From Parapedobacter sp042666505 (GTDB taxonomy: Bacteria; Bacteroidota; Bacteroidia; Sphingobacteriales; Sphingobacteriaceae), in contig NZ_JBHTDN010000003.1 of the NCBI RefSeq assembly GCF_042666505.1, positions 657,622-721,621 on the forward strand: a stretch of 64,000 bases of DNA. The letters are read 5' to 3'. Under the pieces are notes generated by a model. The model saw nothing but the letters and a program-made list of their open reading frames with translations, did no database searches and had not been told where the DNA came from. The first letter of the stretch is position 1, and the number at the start of each line of letters is the position of its first letter. Positions 7,758-16,488 of the stretch are shown here, piece after piece. A program made the position numbers and the translations under genes.

Positions 7758-10700
7758 TTAAAAACCAATATTTACCCCTACGTTGAAGCTCCGCAGTTGC
7801 GGCAGAATCAAATTGTCCTGACCGATAAACTGCGGGTCGAAATTGTTGGTCACCTCGGGGTCGTACCCCCGGTAGTTCGTCCACAGGTGGAGGTTATCGC
7901 CCTGCAGGTAAACCCGCAGCCGGTTCATGCCCAGTCTCGCAGCCACTTCCGTCGGCAGTGTGTACCCCACATTCAACGAGCGCAGCCGTATATACGATCC
8001 ATCCTCTAAGAACCGGGAAGAGTTTTGCGTATTCCAGGCGTTTCCATAAATAGCCCGCGGCGTGGTGTTGCTGGTCCCGGGCCCGGTCCACCGTTCATTG
8101 GCCACCCGTTGGGTCATGTTCATAAAACCACTTCCTAGCCGGTCGGTATTGGTGCGGTAGCTCGCATAAATTTCGTTGCCATACGAATAGGTGAAGAAGA
8201 CGGCAACGTCAAAGTTCTTAAAGGAAAAACTGTTGTTCCAGCCGCCGAAGAAATCCGGGTTGGCCGTACCGACAATCTGGCGGTCCGACACGTTGATCGC
8301 ACCGTTGCCGTCCAAGTCTTCGTAGATGACATCCCCTGCACGTACGCCGTTTTTATAGAGCGATTCGGGGACTTCCTCGTCCGACTGGTAGATGCCCGTT
8401 TGCTTATACATATAGAAGCTGCCCACTTCTTGACCCACCTGAAGGGTCATATTGGCCCCAATCAACAGGGCTTCATCGCCGATGAGCGAGGTAAGTCTGT
8501 TTTTGATAAAGGAAATGTTAAAATCGGACGACCACTGTACCGGTCCCAACGGCACGTTTGCATTCACCAAGAACTCCCAGCCCTTATTCTCCATCGATCC
8601 GATGTTGCTGATGATTGACGTAAAGCCGGACGTCGCCGGCTCGGGCTTGCTGTACAGCAAATTGTCCGTTTTCTTAATGAAATAATCGGCGGTAACGTTC
8701 AGCTTGCCGTTCAGGAAACCAAGGTCCAGGCCCGCACCGTACTGCCGTGCCGTTTCCCACGTCAGGTCGCGGTTGCCATTGGTGCTCACGCCGATGCCGC
8801 TTTTGTTGTCGTAGTTGAGCCCGCCGCTCATCTGCGCGTGGTACGCATAGCTGCTGATGCCATCCTGGTTTCCCGTTTCGCCGTAGCTCGCGCGGACTTT
8901 CGCAGTGGTACCGCTCAGCTGCCAGAACGGCTCATTGGAGATGTTCCAGCCGGCAGAAACCGAAGGGAACGACCCCCACCGGTTGTCAGGATGAAACTTC
9001 GACGAGCCGTCGGCCCGCAGCGACAGGCTCAGCAGGTATTTATTGTCCCAGGCTAGGTTCGCGCGTCCGAAGATCGACATCAAGGCGCTTTCCGTAACGG
9101 TCGTTCCCGCCCCAAGGATGGAGGCGGCCACCGAGAGCTGCTGAAACGAAGGAGAGGGGAACCCGCTGCCCTCGATGTTAGACGTAGAAAGGTTGATTTT
9201 CTGGTACGAGTAGCCCAACAGTCCGTCTACGTTCAGCTTATCAAACGATTTGTTGTAGTTCAGCGTATTTTCCCACAGCACATTCGGCGTAAACCGGCGG
9301 TTGTCATACTTCACACCGATGCCCGTACCGTAGGGGTGGTTTTCGGCATAGTAAATATTATCCAGCGTGTAGGTCAGGTCGGTACCCACCATGGTTTTGA
9401 ACACCAGCCCCTCGGTAATCGTTGCGCGTCCGAAGAACGATCCTAAAAAGCGGTAGTTATCCAGCGAGATATCCTGTTCATTGATAATCTGGAAGGGGTT
9501 GTGGTAGATTAGCTCGTCCGTACCTCCGAGGTAATAGTCGCCATTGGGTTTGAACGGACGGTCAAACGGCCGTTGCAGGAGCGAGCGTCCCATCATGGTG
9601 GTTCCAAGGTTCGACCCAGGCACGCGCTTGTTGTTTGAATAGCTGTAGGTGGTATTCGCACCGAATTCCAGCCACTTATACAGCTTGTGGGTCAGGTTCA
9701 ATTTACCCGTGTAGCGGGTAAACTTCTGGTCGATAAACGCACCTTCCTGGCTGAGGTAGTTTCCTGAGAGGTACACGCTCGTCTTATCGGTGCCGCCCGT
9801 GAAGGAGAGGGAAACGCTGGTTGTATTTGCCGGACGCGTAATCAGGTCAAACCAGTCCGTTCCCGGCTCGCCGGGGAAGGGATTTTCCCTCTGCTCCATG
9901 TAGTTGGACGCCCCCGGGGTGTATCCATACTGCGTGTTGAAATTGTCGATGGCCTCGTTGATCACCGAGAGGTAGAGATCCGGATCGGCCATTTCCATCT
10001 TGTCGGTATTCGGCACTACGGACACGCCCGTGAACGCATCGACACCAAATTTCGTCTGGTTGGCCTTACCGGATTTGGTAGTGATCAATATCACCCCATT
10101 GGTGGCGCGGCTTCCGTAGATCGCCGACGAGGCAGCATCCTTAAGCACTTCCACCGATTCGATGTCGTTCGGGTTCAGTAAGGCTAGCGGGTTCATGTTT
10201 TCACCGAAGTTCAGCAGCGCCGCATTCTGGTTCACCAGCGGAATCCCATCGATGACGTACAGCGGTTCGTTGGTTGCGCTCAGCGAGCCGATTCCGCGGA
10301 TGGACACCCGGTTGGCCGTACCGGGGCTGCCCGAGCCGCCGCTTACCTGAACGCCCGCCATGCGGCCCTGGATCAGCTGGTCGGGACCTAACACCGGGCG
10401 CGCATTTTCTTCGGTGGGCCGGAAGGAAGCCACTGAGGCGGTCAGGTCTTCCTTCTTCTGCCGGCCATAGCCGATAACAACCACCTCTTCCAGGTCCGAA
10501 AAATCCATTTTTAGGACAACCTGTAGGTTCGTTTGTCCATCCAATGTTACTTCCTGACGCTGATACCCCACTAGGGTAAAAGCCAGGATGTCGCCGCTCG
10601 AAGCATCGATCTGAAAGTTTCCCGCGGCGTTGGTCGTGGCCCCCCGAGAGGTACCTTTCACCATCACCGTTACGCCCTGCAATGGATTTCCGAGGGAGTC

Positions 10701-11135
10701 GGTAATGCGGCCCGTCACCTGTTCGGGCTGCTGGGCGGTGGCAGGCAGGCTGCGCTTGCTTCCGTCCTGTTTGAAAAGGATGTTCCGCTCGACGATCTTA
10801 TAGGAGATGGGCAGGCCCTTCAGGCAAGCTTCCAGCACCTCTTCCACCGGTGCGTTTTGTACCGCCAGGCTGATTTTCTTTTCGGTAAAACTCCGGTCGT
10901 CGTAGAGGAACACGTAACCCGTTTGCTTGGCTACCTGTTCAAACACATCGGACAACGTCGTGTTCTTCACCTGGAGTGACACCCGCTGCGCATAGGTCGA
11001 ACCGCTTACCTGGACGAACAACGAGAGCAGTAAACCGACGATCAATTGAAATCTCATAATAAAGCTGAGTTTTGCAAATTTTTGTGGAGGCGACCATTTT
11101 GATGATTTGGTCGATGCATGACATGCTAATTTCAT
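7758..11135 (-). CDS. SusC/RagA TonB-dependent receptor with STN signalling domain
   Basis: Outer-membrane channel that takes up its ligand with TonB energy and signals through FecR. Order: a 26-residue lead, signal MRFQLIVGLLLSLFVQVSGS, STN domain (about 50-118, LSDVFEQVAKQTGYVFLYDD), carboxypeptidase-like repeat (VTGRITDSLGNPLQGVTVMV), TonB box region DLEEVVVIGYGRQKKED, plug with YVIDGIPLV and IESVEVLKDAASSAIYGSRA, then a barrel ending FNVGVNIGF. The first in-frame ATG (11135) gives MKLACHAST before the signal; ATG 11057 (MRFQLIV) may be the true start. The STN domain fits the adjacent FecR and ECF sigma genes. Confidence 0.93.
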   Translation of the reverse strand: MKLACHASTKSSKWSPPQKFAKLSFIMRFQLIVGLLLSLFVQVSGSTYAQRVSLQVKNTTLSDVFEQVAKQTGYVFLYDDRSFTEKKISLAVQNAPVEEVLEACLKGLPISYKIVERNILFKQDGSKRSLPATAQQPEQVTGRITDSLGNPLQGVTVMVKGTSRGATTNAAGNFQIDASSGDILAFTLVGYQRQEVTLDGQTNLQVVLKMDFSDLEEVVVIGYGRQKKEDLTASVASFRPTEENARPVLGPDQLIQGRMAGVQVSGGSGSPGTANRVSIRGIGSLSATNEPLYVIDGIPLVNQNAALLNFGENMNPLALLNPNDIESVEVLKDAASSAIYGSRATNGVILITTKSGKANQTKFGVDAFTGVSVVPNTDKMEMADPDLYLSVINEAIDNFNTQYGYTPGASNYMEQRENPFPGEPGTDWFDLITRPANTTSVSLSFTGGTDKTSVYLSGNYLSQEGAFIDQKFTRYTGKLNLTHKLYKWLEFGANTTYSYSNNKRVPGSNLGTTMMGRSLLQRPFDRPFKPNGDYYLGGTDELIYHNPFQIINEQDISLDNYRFLGSFFGRATITEGLVFKTMVGTDLTYTLDNIYYAENHPYGTGIGVKYDNRRFTPNVLWENTLNYNKSFDKLNVDGLLGYSYQKINLSTSNIEGSGFPSPSFQQLSVAASILGAGTTVTESALMSIFGRANLAWDNKYLLSLSLRADGSSKFHPDNRWGSFPSVSAGWNISNEPFWQLSGTTAKVRASYGETGNQDGISSYAYHAQMSGGLNYDNKSGIGVSTNGNRDLTWETARQYGAGLDLGFLNGKLNVTADYFIKKTDNLLYSKPEPATSGFTSIISNIGSMENKGWEFLVNANVPLGPVQWSSDFNISFIKNRLTSLIGDEALLIGANMTLQVGQEVGSFYMYKQTGIYQSDEEVPESLYKNGVRAGDVIYEDLDGNGAINVSDRQIVGTANPDFFGGWNNSFSFKNFDVAVFFTYSYGNEIYASYRTNTDRLGSGFMNMTQRVANERWTGPGTSNTTPRAIYGNAWNTQNSSRFLEDGSYIRLRSLNVGYTLPTEVAARLGMNRLRVYLQGDNLHLWTNYRGYDPEVTNNFDPQFIGQDNLILPQLRSFNVGVNIGF

Positions 11136-11307
11136 TACTTTTGTAATGTTTGGGTTAGTAATTTTTGATTAATACCAGTTACTCGAATCTTCGGCTCAAA
11201 CGTATACGTCTTCTGACCGGCATCAGAAGGCGTTTTTATTTTGAGACGCTGTGGTTGTGTCTGTTTGTTAGTTCATTATTTCACATTTTGGGTTATACAT
11301 TATTGGG

Positions 11308-12459
11308 TTATTTCTTTCGAACGATAATCTGTTTGATGCCCTGCTGGTTCACGATACGGCAATCCAGGTCGTAGAAAGCCAGGATATCCAGCACATTTGA
11401 GGCGTTGGTGTTGCGGTATACTTCGCCTGACAATGTTATATTGGGCTTTTCTCCCTCGAAGGTGATGTCTACATCATACCACCGGGAGAGCTCCCGCATG
11501 ACGGTCGCCACATCCGAATGGTTAAAGTTGAATTTGCCGTTTTTCCAGGCCATAGCCTGCGCTACGTCCACTTTCTTTACTTTCAGTGGGTTGCCTGCTG
11601 CGCCCAGCGCCTGTTCGCCTGGTGCCAGCACCACCGGACCTTGGTCCGTTCCGGCGCTCACCTTCACCGCCCCTTCCACCAGCGTAGTCCGTACCATCGG
11701 TTCATCGGGGTAGCTGTTCACGTTAAAATGGGTGCCCAATACTTCCACCACCTGTCCGCGCGAGGCCACCCGGAAGGGGCGGGCGGGATCGCGGGCGACC
11801 TCAAAATACGCTTCCCCTTCCAGCTGCACCAGTCGTTCCTCCGTCGCACCGCTGATGGCATAGGTAAGTGTCGATGCTGCATTCAGCCATACGTGCGTAC
11901 CGTCGGGCAGCACCAGGTGATACTGTCCGCCACGCGGCGTCTGCAAGCGGTTAAAAACCGGCGCGTCGCGATCCACTCCGGAAGGTTTCGGCTGGTACAC
12001 CAATTCACCGTCTGCATGTTTATAGATGGCATGCTTGCCCTCTTGAGCAACGGTGCCGTCGGGCCGTTCGTCCAGTACAATTTCCGTCCCATCGGCCAGT
12101 TGCAGGATCGCCCGGTTTCCCCCGGGAGCTAGGTCGTCTGGTAAAGACGTGGCCGCCACCTCGGATTCGGTGCCCGACGGTTCCGATTGGAAAACGTAAA
12201 CATAAACCCCTATCGCCATCACCGCTGCGACGGCAGCTGCAGCGACGTAGCGATACCACGGAACGAGGCGTTGCACCCGCTTGCGGGGTAACCGCTCCCG
12301 AACTTCGGCAAGGTCGTTTTCCATTTGTTCCATGGAAGGCAGCTCCCCCGGTAGATCCAGTTGGCGGTACCACTGTTCCACCTGAAGACGCTCATCAGGT
12401 GTGCAGGTACCTGAAAGGTACTTGTGTAAGAGCTGCTCCATCTTCTTGTGTGCATCCAT
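11308..12459 (-). CDS. FecR-type anti-sigma factor
   Basis: 383-residue inner-membrane anti-sigma protein. The cytoplasmic N-terminus (LLHKYLSGTCTPDERLQVEQWY) would hold the ECF sigma factor; a membrane helix (WYRYVAAAAVAAVMAIGVYVYVF) follows at about 67-90. The periplasmic FecR domain has TPRGGQYHLVLPDGTHVWLNAASTLTY and EAYFEVARDPARPFRV, and the DUF4974 end has DVATVMRELSRWYDVDITFEG. It lies between a phosphodiester glycosidase gene and susC, so the usual sigma-FecR adjacency is interrupted. About 170 bases separate it from susC. Confidence 0.93.
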   Translation of the reverse strand: MDAHKKMEQLLHKYLSGTCTPDERLQVEQWYRQLDLPGELPSMEQMENDLAEVRERLPRKRVQRLVPWYRYVAAAAVAAVMAIGVYVYVFQSEPSGTESEVAATSLPDDLAPGGNRAILQLADGTEIVLDERPDGTVAQEGKHAIYKHADGELVYQPKPSGVDRDAPVFNRLQTPRGGQYHLVLPDGTHVWLNAASTLTYAISGATEERLVQLEGEAYFEVARDPARPFRVASRGQVVEVLGTHFNVNSYPDEPMVRTTLVEGAVKVSAGTDQGPVVLAPGEQALGAAGNPLKVKKVDVAQAMAWKNGKFNFNHSDVATVMRELSRWYDVDITFEGEKPNITLSGEVYRNTNASNVLDILAFYDLDCRIVNQQGIKQIIVRKK

Positions 12460-12481
12460 GCGTATTCCGGTTTGCGTGCGG

Positions 12482-13330
12482 TTAATCCTTCAGGTAAATG
12501 ATGTTTGCTACCTCGCGCAATCCCTCGTGGTCAAACCGCTTATTATCGGAAGGGTAGTTTACCACGTTGTTTTCAGTCGCGCCTTTCACATAGAGCGTGC
12601 TGCTGCCTCCACCGTCCAGATTCATCGCATCTTTCGCCCCCAGCCAACGCAGTACCCAGCCTAACTCATGCAGGTTCATCCCTTCGGCCATTCGGTTCCG
12701 GCCGTCTACCACTATCAAGAGCAATTTCTTGTCAGAAGTCACCGCTATGGCGCTCCGTGGATGGCGGTTGGCGTTAAATGCGTTCGCACCCAGCTCCGCC
12801 TCGCGCTGCTGATGGATCAGGAGCGGACCGGAAAGGAGCACGTTGGGCGCCTTGTGGTTCTCATAATCGATGGCAGCTGCCGGGTGGATTTCCATCCCCT
12901 TACGGCTTATCAGCAGGACAGCGTTTGCCCGGTCCGTTGCTTTTTTTGTGCGGTTAACCACCCTGTTTGCCACTTTGATGTAATCCCATGCGCCGCCATT
13001 TTCCATGTCAAAGAATCCCCCGTTTATAGCAACCAGCGCATCGTTTTCCCCTGCAAACTGAGCGGCCGTCTTGAGCTGCACGGAATCAGCGGCCATCAAG
13101 ATCCGTTTCCGGTGTTTCCGGAGGTCAATTTCTACAAAGTTGATTTCCTGCTGGCTTTCGAAGAGGTTATCAAAATGGCCCTGCTTCCATACGATGCCTT
13201 TCTTGATGGGTGTAACCGTCCATTCTTTTTGAACTACCGCAACGGAATCAAGGGATTGACCCCATGCAGCCGTCTGAAAGAAAAGGAACGCGCCCAAAAA
13301 GAGGGCCGTTTTGTATAAGTATTTTTCCAC
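12482..13330 (-). CDS. Secreted phosphodiester glycosidase (NAGPA-type)
   Basis: 282 residues with a cleavable signal peptide (MEKYLYKTALFLGAFLFFQT then AAWGQS). PF09992 motifs are present: VAINGGFFDMENGGAWDYIK, SAIAVTSDKKLLLIVVDGRN and MNLDGGGSSTLYVKG. It would hydrolyse sugar phosphodiesters in the periplasm. It is transcribed with the Sus operon but placed between the ECF sigma gene (71 bases upstream) and fecR (22 bases downstream), an unusual position for an enzyme gene. It differs from the lipoprotein paralogue at 5533-6438 in lacking a lipobox, so the two probably act in different compartments. Confidence 0.88.
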   Translation of the reverse strand: MEKYLYKTALFLGAFLFFQTAAWGQSLDSVAVVQKEWTVTPIKKGIVWKQGHFDNLFESQQEINFVEIDLRKHRKRILMAADSVQLKTAAQFAGENDALVAINGGFFDMENGGAWDYIKVANRVVNRTKKATDRANAVLLISRKGMEIHPAAAIDYENHKAPNVLLSGPLLIHQQREAELGANAFNANRHPRSAIAVTSDKKLLLIVVDGRNRMAEGMNLHELGWVLRWLGAKDAMNLDGGGSSTLYVKGATENNVVNYPSDNKRFDHEGLREVANIIYLKD

Positions 13331-13400
13331 GTACGTTTTTGTTTGTCTATTAGCATAGTACCTAAACCGCCCCGCAGGGCGTAAACGAAAGTGAAAAAAA

Positions 13401-13982
13401 TCAGAAAAAAAGGAAATAAGCGAGTGACAGCAGGGTGCCCAGCTTCTGGCGCAGTACTTTCAAGGCGTTGTTTACGTGCTTTTTGACGGTCATTTCCGAC
13501 AATCCGAGCTCATCTGCAATCTCTTTGTGCGACAGGTACTGCTGGCGGCTCATCCGGAACACTTCTTGCATCTTCGGCGGTAGTTGTACGATTTCCTCTT
13601 CGATCAATTGACCAAGCTGGTTCTCCCGGACGCGGTCATCGGCATGCACAGGATCCGGAATGTCTGTTGAAAGCGCCTCGAAATAACCCGTTGTCGCTTT
13701 TTTTTGCACGATCAGTTTGATGGCCCGGTATCGAAGGGTTGCATATAAGTATCCACCCAATGAGCTCTCGGGCGATAATGCATGCCGGTTGTGCCAAAGT
13801 GCAGAAAACACGTCTTGCAGCAGGTCTTTCACATCATCGCGGTCGGCCACCCTTTTGCAAGCATGGAAATAAAGCCGCGGCGAATAGCGCTCGTAAACTT
13901 CCAGATAAGCACCATGATCATCCTCTAAGATGAGTCCTATCAATTCGCTATCACTGCATGACTTGTAAGAGATCGCCGCCAT
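13401..13982 (-). CDS. ECF sigma-70 factor (FecI-like, Bacteroidota type)
   Basis: 193-residue RNA polymerase sigma factor. Region 2: LEVYERYSPRLYFHACKRVA, DVKDLLQDVFSALWHNRHAL and GGYLYATLRYRAIKLI; region 4: LPPKMQEVFRMSRQQYLSHK and IADELGLSEMTVKKHVNNAL. It should direct the polymerase to the operon downstream (glycosidase, fecR, susC, susD, glycosidase) when FecR releases it. ATG at 13982 is preceded by a TAGTTTTG -7 box. A small GC hairpin (CGCCC-CGCA-GGGCG) lies in the 70-base gap to the next gene and may tune read-through. Confidence 0.93.
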   Translation of the reverse strand: MAAISYKSCSDSELIGLILEDDHGAYLEVYERYSPRLYFHACKRVADRDDVKDLLQDVFSALWHNRHALSPESSLGGYLYATLRYRAIKLIVQKKATTGYFEALSTDIPDPVHADDRVRENQLGQLIEEEIVQLPPKMQEVFRMSRQQYLSHKEIADELGLSEMTVKKHVNNALKVLRQKLGTLLSLAYFLFF

Positions 13983-14004
13983 GAACGGGTAAAATTATGC
14001 GGAG

Positions 14005-14012
14005 CAAAACTA
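14005..14012 (-). promoter_or_regulatory. -7 box (TAGTTTTG) of the sigma/Sus operon
   Basis: On the minus strand the octamer TAGTTTTG matches the Bacteroidota -7 consensus TAnnTTTG and lies 22 bases before the sigma factor ATG. No good -33 TTTG is seen at 17-23 bases. An 11-bp palindrome CTAAC-T-GTTAG lies just upstream (14028-14038). Confidence 0.45.
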
Positions 14013-14155
14013 CCAAATGTCTCCCTACTAACTGTTAGGACAATATTACTAAAAGTTTAATTATATCGGTGAATAATCTCAAATTGAAGATGAGCTTATA
14101 ACTTTAGCTTATTCGATTAGCATCTCCAAAAAAGGCGGAGATTAGCGGCCGATAG

Positions 14156-14260
14156 CTATGAGAGTTTGTTGATGACGTATTCAATAAACCAGTTGGGAAG
14201 TTGGTTTTGTTCGACTAAGGTGGTTAATTGACTATTTGTTATTTCCGCAATTAATAGCAT
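14156..14260 (-). CDS. Possible 34-residue ORF or frameshifted tail
   Basis: From ATG 14260 the frame reads MLLIAEITNSQLTTLVEQNQ then LPNWFIEYVINKLS and stops at TAG. Upstream of this ATG the same frame stays open and overlaps the end of the 83-residue gene at 14298-14549 in the +1 frame (AKSVAYLFDNSGE). The overlap suggests either a tiny coupled gene or the tail of a longer ancestral protein separated by a one-base frameshift. I do not recognise the family. Confidence 0.3.
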   Translation of the reverse strand: MLLIAEITNSQLTTLVEQNQLPNWFIEYVINKLS

Positions 14261-14297
14261 TGTTTCTCCGGAATTATCAAACAGATAAGCAACACTC

Positions 14298-14549
14298 TTA
14301 GCCTTTTGGCTTTAGCCATAGTTTAGATCCTTTTTTAAGCTTGATGTTGCTTGGTAATCTTTCTATTTTTTTTATTGTTTTTATCGAGCCATCAGAGTTT
14401 TTCTCAATCAAGTCCCCTTTTATAATAACCTGAACAGGTAGGTCCAGCGCTTTAGAAATTCTGCCGGCTCGTAACGAAGCCGTTTTTGCTGCTTTGCGCA
14501 TGGCAAACCTTTCCTTTGATGGCGATCTTTTATTAACGATTTTTCCCAT
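14298..14549 (-). CDS. Small basic hypothetical protein (83 aa)
   Basis: The protein has a very basic N-terminal half (MGKIVNKRSPSKERFAMRKA, then AKTASLRAGRISKALDLP) and a C-terminal beta-like half (VQVIIKGDLIEKNSDGSIKT, LKKGSKLWLKPKG). No signal peptide, membrane segment or known motif is visible. Codon use looks normal. It stands alone on the minus strand, upstream of the ECF sigma operon. I do not recognise it. Confidence 0.5.
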   Translation of the reverse strand: MGKIVNKRSPSKERFAMRKAAKTASLRAGRISKALDLPVQVIIKGDLIEKNSDGSIKTIKKIERLPSNIKLKKGSKLWLKPKG

Positions 14550-15066
14550 AGCTCTAAATCTAGCTTCCTAGCCAAAGATACAAAAAAACCTTATCTTTTC
14601 TCCAGCTCACCGCTCTCAAATTATGTCCGTTTACCCAAATGAAGGGCGATAAGCCCCAGTTTTTAGGTCTTATCGTACCACAAAAGGTAGTGTTGCAATC
14701 GGCAACACCAGTGGTTACCAGGCAATGGTCGATACGTTTGCTCATTGTACAACCGCGTAAAAGTGAAGCTACTTAATAACTTGGTTTTCGGCCAGATGAA
14801 GGCCAAGTTTGCCTTCCATTTGAATTGCTGAGGATTTCTTGTTAGTTAATGCCGTTGTTTATGCGATATGTTAACACCCGGCGTCCCACTATTTCACCTC
14901 CGCCTAAGGTTTACGACTAGCAAATTTAACCGAAGATCGATGGCTCCAGCTCATTGGAGGTGATTCCTGTCTCGACAGGAAAGTGTTTAGGAATTAACTC
15001 AAAGAATCTTATTTTTATCGTGGAAACCATTTATAATCATTTGTCTACTTTAGTCCGACGACGTAT
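14550..15066 (+). other. Intergenic stretch, no convincing gene; one palindrome
   Basis: No open frame here has convincing protein character; the longest (minus strand, 14560-14745) has no recognisable motif. The one clear structure is a palindrome TCCTGTC-TC-GACAGGA (14965-14980, 7-bp arms), about 86 bases before the DoxX-like gene, which could be an operator for that gene. An imperfect repeat CTCC...GGAG sits just upstream of it. Confidence 0.35.
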
Positions 15067-16341
15067 ATGACCCAATCACCCGTAAACCAAGCAGACCATT
15101 GGTCGCTCTTTCACCGTATTGCTTTCCGATTTGCTGCTATATTTCTGTCCTTATATATTTTACCATTTCCGTTTGACAAGGTGCCCGGTGTTCATGTCTT
15201 GGCACAAGGATATTCGAAAGCCTGGCATGCGATTGCCGTGTGGGTAGGCAACCACGTTTTAAATCTGCCGCAGCCAATCACACACTTTAATGATGGTGGT
15301 GACAAAATGTATGATTACGTATTTTTGTTGATTGTCACCGTGCTGGCATTGTTCACTACAGCCGTTTGGAGTTTCTTAGATCGACGTCGGTTGTCCTATC
15401 CTGTCGGTTATTATTGGGTACAAGTATGGGTGAGATATTACCTCGGCTCGGTATTCATGTTTTACGGCATGATCAAGGTATTTCATCTGCAGATGCCATC
15501 GCCCACATTATTTGAGCTGGTGGAACCTTTTGGAAACAAAACGCCGATGGGACTTGCTTGGTCTTATGTGGGTTTCTCACCGGTATTCAGTGCGTTTGTT
15601 GGCATGGCGGAGGTCATTGCCGGTATATTGTTGTTTTTTCGGAGAACAATGACACTTGGTGCACTGATTGGTGGGGTAGTAATGCTTAATGTGGTGGTGA
15701 TGAATCTTACATTTCACGTACCTGTTAAGCTGTATTCATCCGTTCTATTTTTCATGACCATCTTTTTAGTGCTCCCCGATGTAGAGCGGTTAACACGCAT
15801 GCTCGTTTTGAATAAGCCGACCGAGGCCATAAAGCGACGGCAATTTTTGAAAACGCGGTGGTTGCGAAACACTGCCATAGTAGTCAAAATACTATTTATT
15901 ACAACCGTGGTTATTGGAAATGTGGCGGGTTGTTTCCAGCGTACGAAGACCTCCGGCGATGGGCGGGAACGGTCGCCCTTATATGGAATTTACGATGTGA
16001 CCCAATTCATAGTTAACGGTGATACCCTCGCACCGCTCACAACGGATAGCATTCGTTGGCGCCAGCTCATAACGGATTTTCCGGATCACGTCCATGTTAA
16101 ACTGATGAACGACTCCATTGCTTATTATCCTGTAGTATGGGACACCTTAGCGCGCTCACTGACAGTCACTGCCTGGCCCTCCACAAAGCAGTCAATTTTG
16201 CAGTTTGAAAAGGCATCAGATTTGTTGCGACTACACGGAACTATGGGGCTGGATTCTGTCGAAATTAAGCTTCGGCGGCGCGACTTGGAATCGTTTCCTT
16301 TGATAGGCACTCGATTTCGTTGGATACAAGAATACCCATAG
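15067..16341 (+). CDS. DoxX-like multi-pass membrane protein
   Basis: 424 residues. About seven hydrophobic segments occupy residues 18-290, including YVFLLIVTVLALFTTAVWSF, YYLGSVFMFYGMIKVF, SAFVGMAEVIAGILLFF and LGALIGGVVMLNVVVMNLTF, in the arrangement of DoxX/DoxD-like quinone-linked membrane proteins (VRYYLGSVFMFYGMIKV is the characteristic first core helix). A soluble C-terminal domain of about 120 residues follows (from SPLYGIYDVTQFIVNGDTL). The catalytic or transport role is unknown. It is monocistronic and converges on the alpha/beta hydrolase gene with a shared terminator between them. Confidence 0.75.
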   Translation: MTQSPVNQADHWSLFHRIAFRFAAIFLSLYILPFPFDKVPGVHVLAQGYSKAWHAIAVWVGNHVLNLPQPITHFNDGGDKMYDYVFLLIVTVLALFTTAVWSFLDRRRLSYPVGYYWVQVWVRYYLGSVFMFYGMIKVFHLQMPSPTLFELVEPFGNKTPMGLAWSYVGFSPVFSAFVGMAEVIAGILLFFRRTMTLGALIGGVVMLNVVVMNLTFHVPVKLYSSVLFFMTIFLVLPDVERLTRMLVLNKPTEAIKRRQFLKTRWLRNTAIVVKILFITTVVIGNVAGCFQRTKTSGDGRERSPLYGIYDVTQFIVNGDTLAPLTTDSIRWRQLITDFPDHVHVKLMNDSIAYYPVVWDTLARSLTVTAWPSTKQSILQFEKASDLLRLHGTMGLDSVEIKLRRRDLESFPLIGTRFRWIQEYP

Positions 16342-16424
16342 GTGATTGCGATACGTAGAAGCATTGGTAGCGTTCGCGATTCAAACCAAGACCTGATGAT
16401 GGTATGCAAACTAAAAAGCAAAAG

Positions 16425-16465
16425 ACACGCCCTGGGACGCTGTTGTTATGTGTAGCGTGGCGTGT
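16425..16465. terminator. Bidirectional hairpin between convergent genes
   Basis: Paired arms ACACGCC (16425-16431) and ACGCT (16437-16441) match AGCGT (16454-16458) and GGCGTGT (16459-16465), with a small internal bulge. The hairpin lies between the converging DoxX-like and hydrolase genes. There is no strong U-run on either side. Confidence 0.45.
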
Positions 16466-16488
16466 GCTGTTAATGCAAAGGTACCGGT

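Noticed and set aside
14560..14745. Minus-strand ORF of 61 codons
   Set aside because: No recognisable motif, no partner gene and no promoter; treated as chance.
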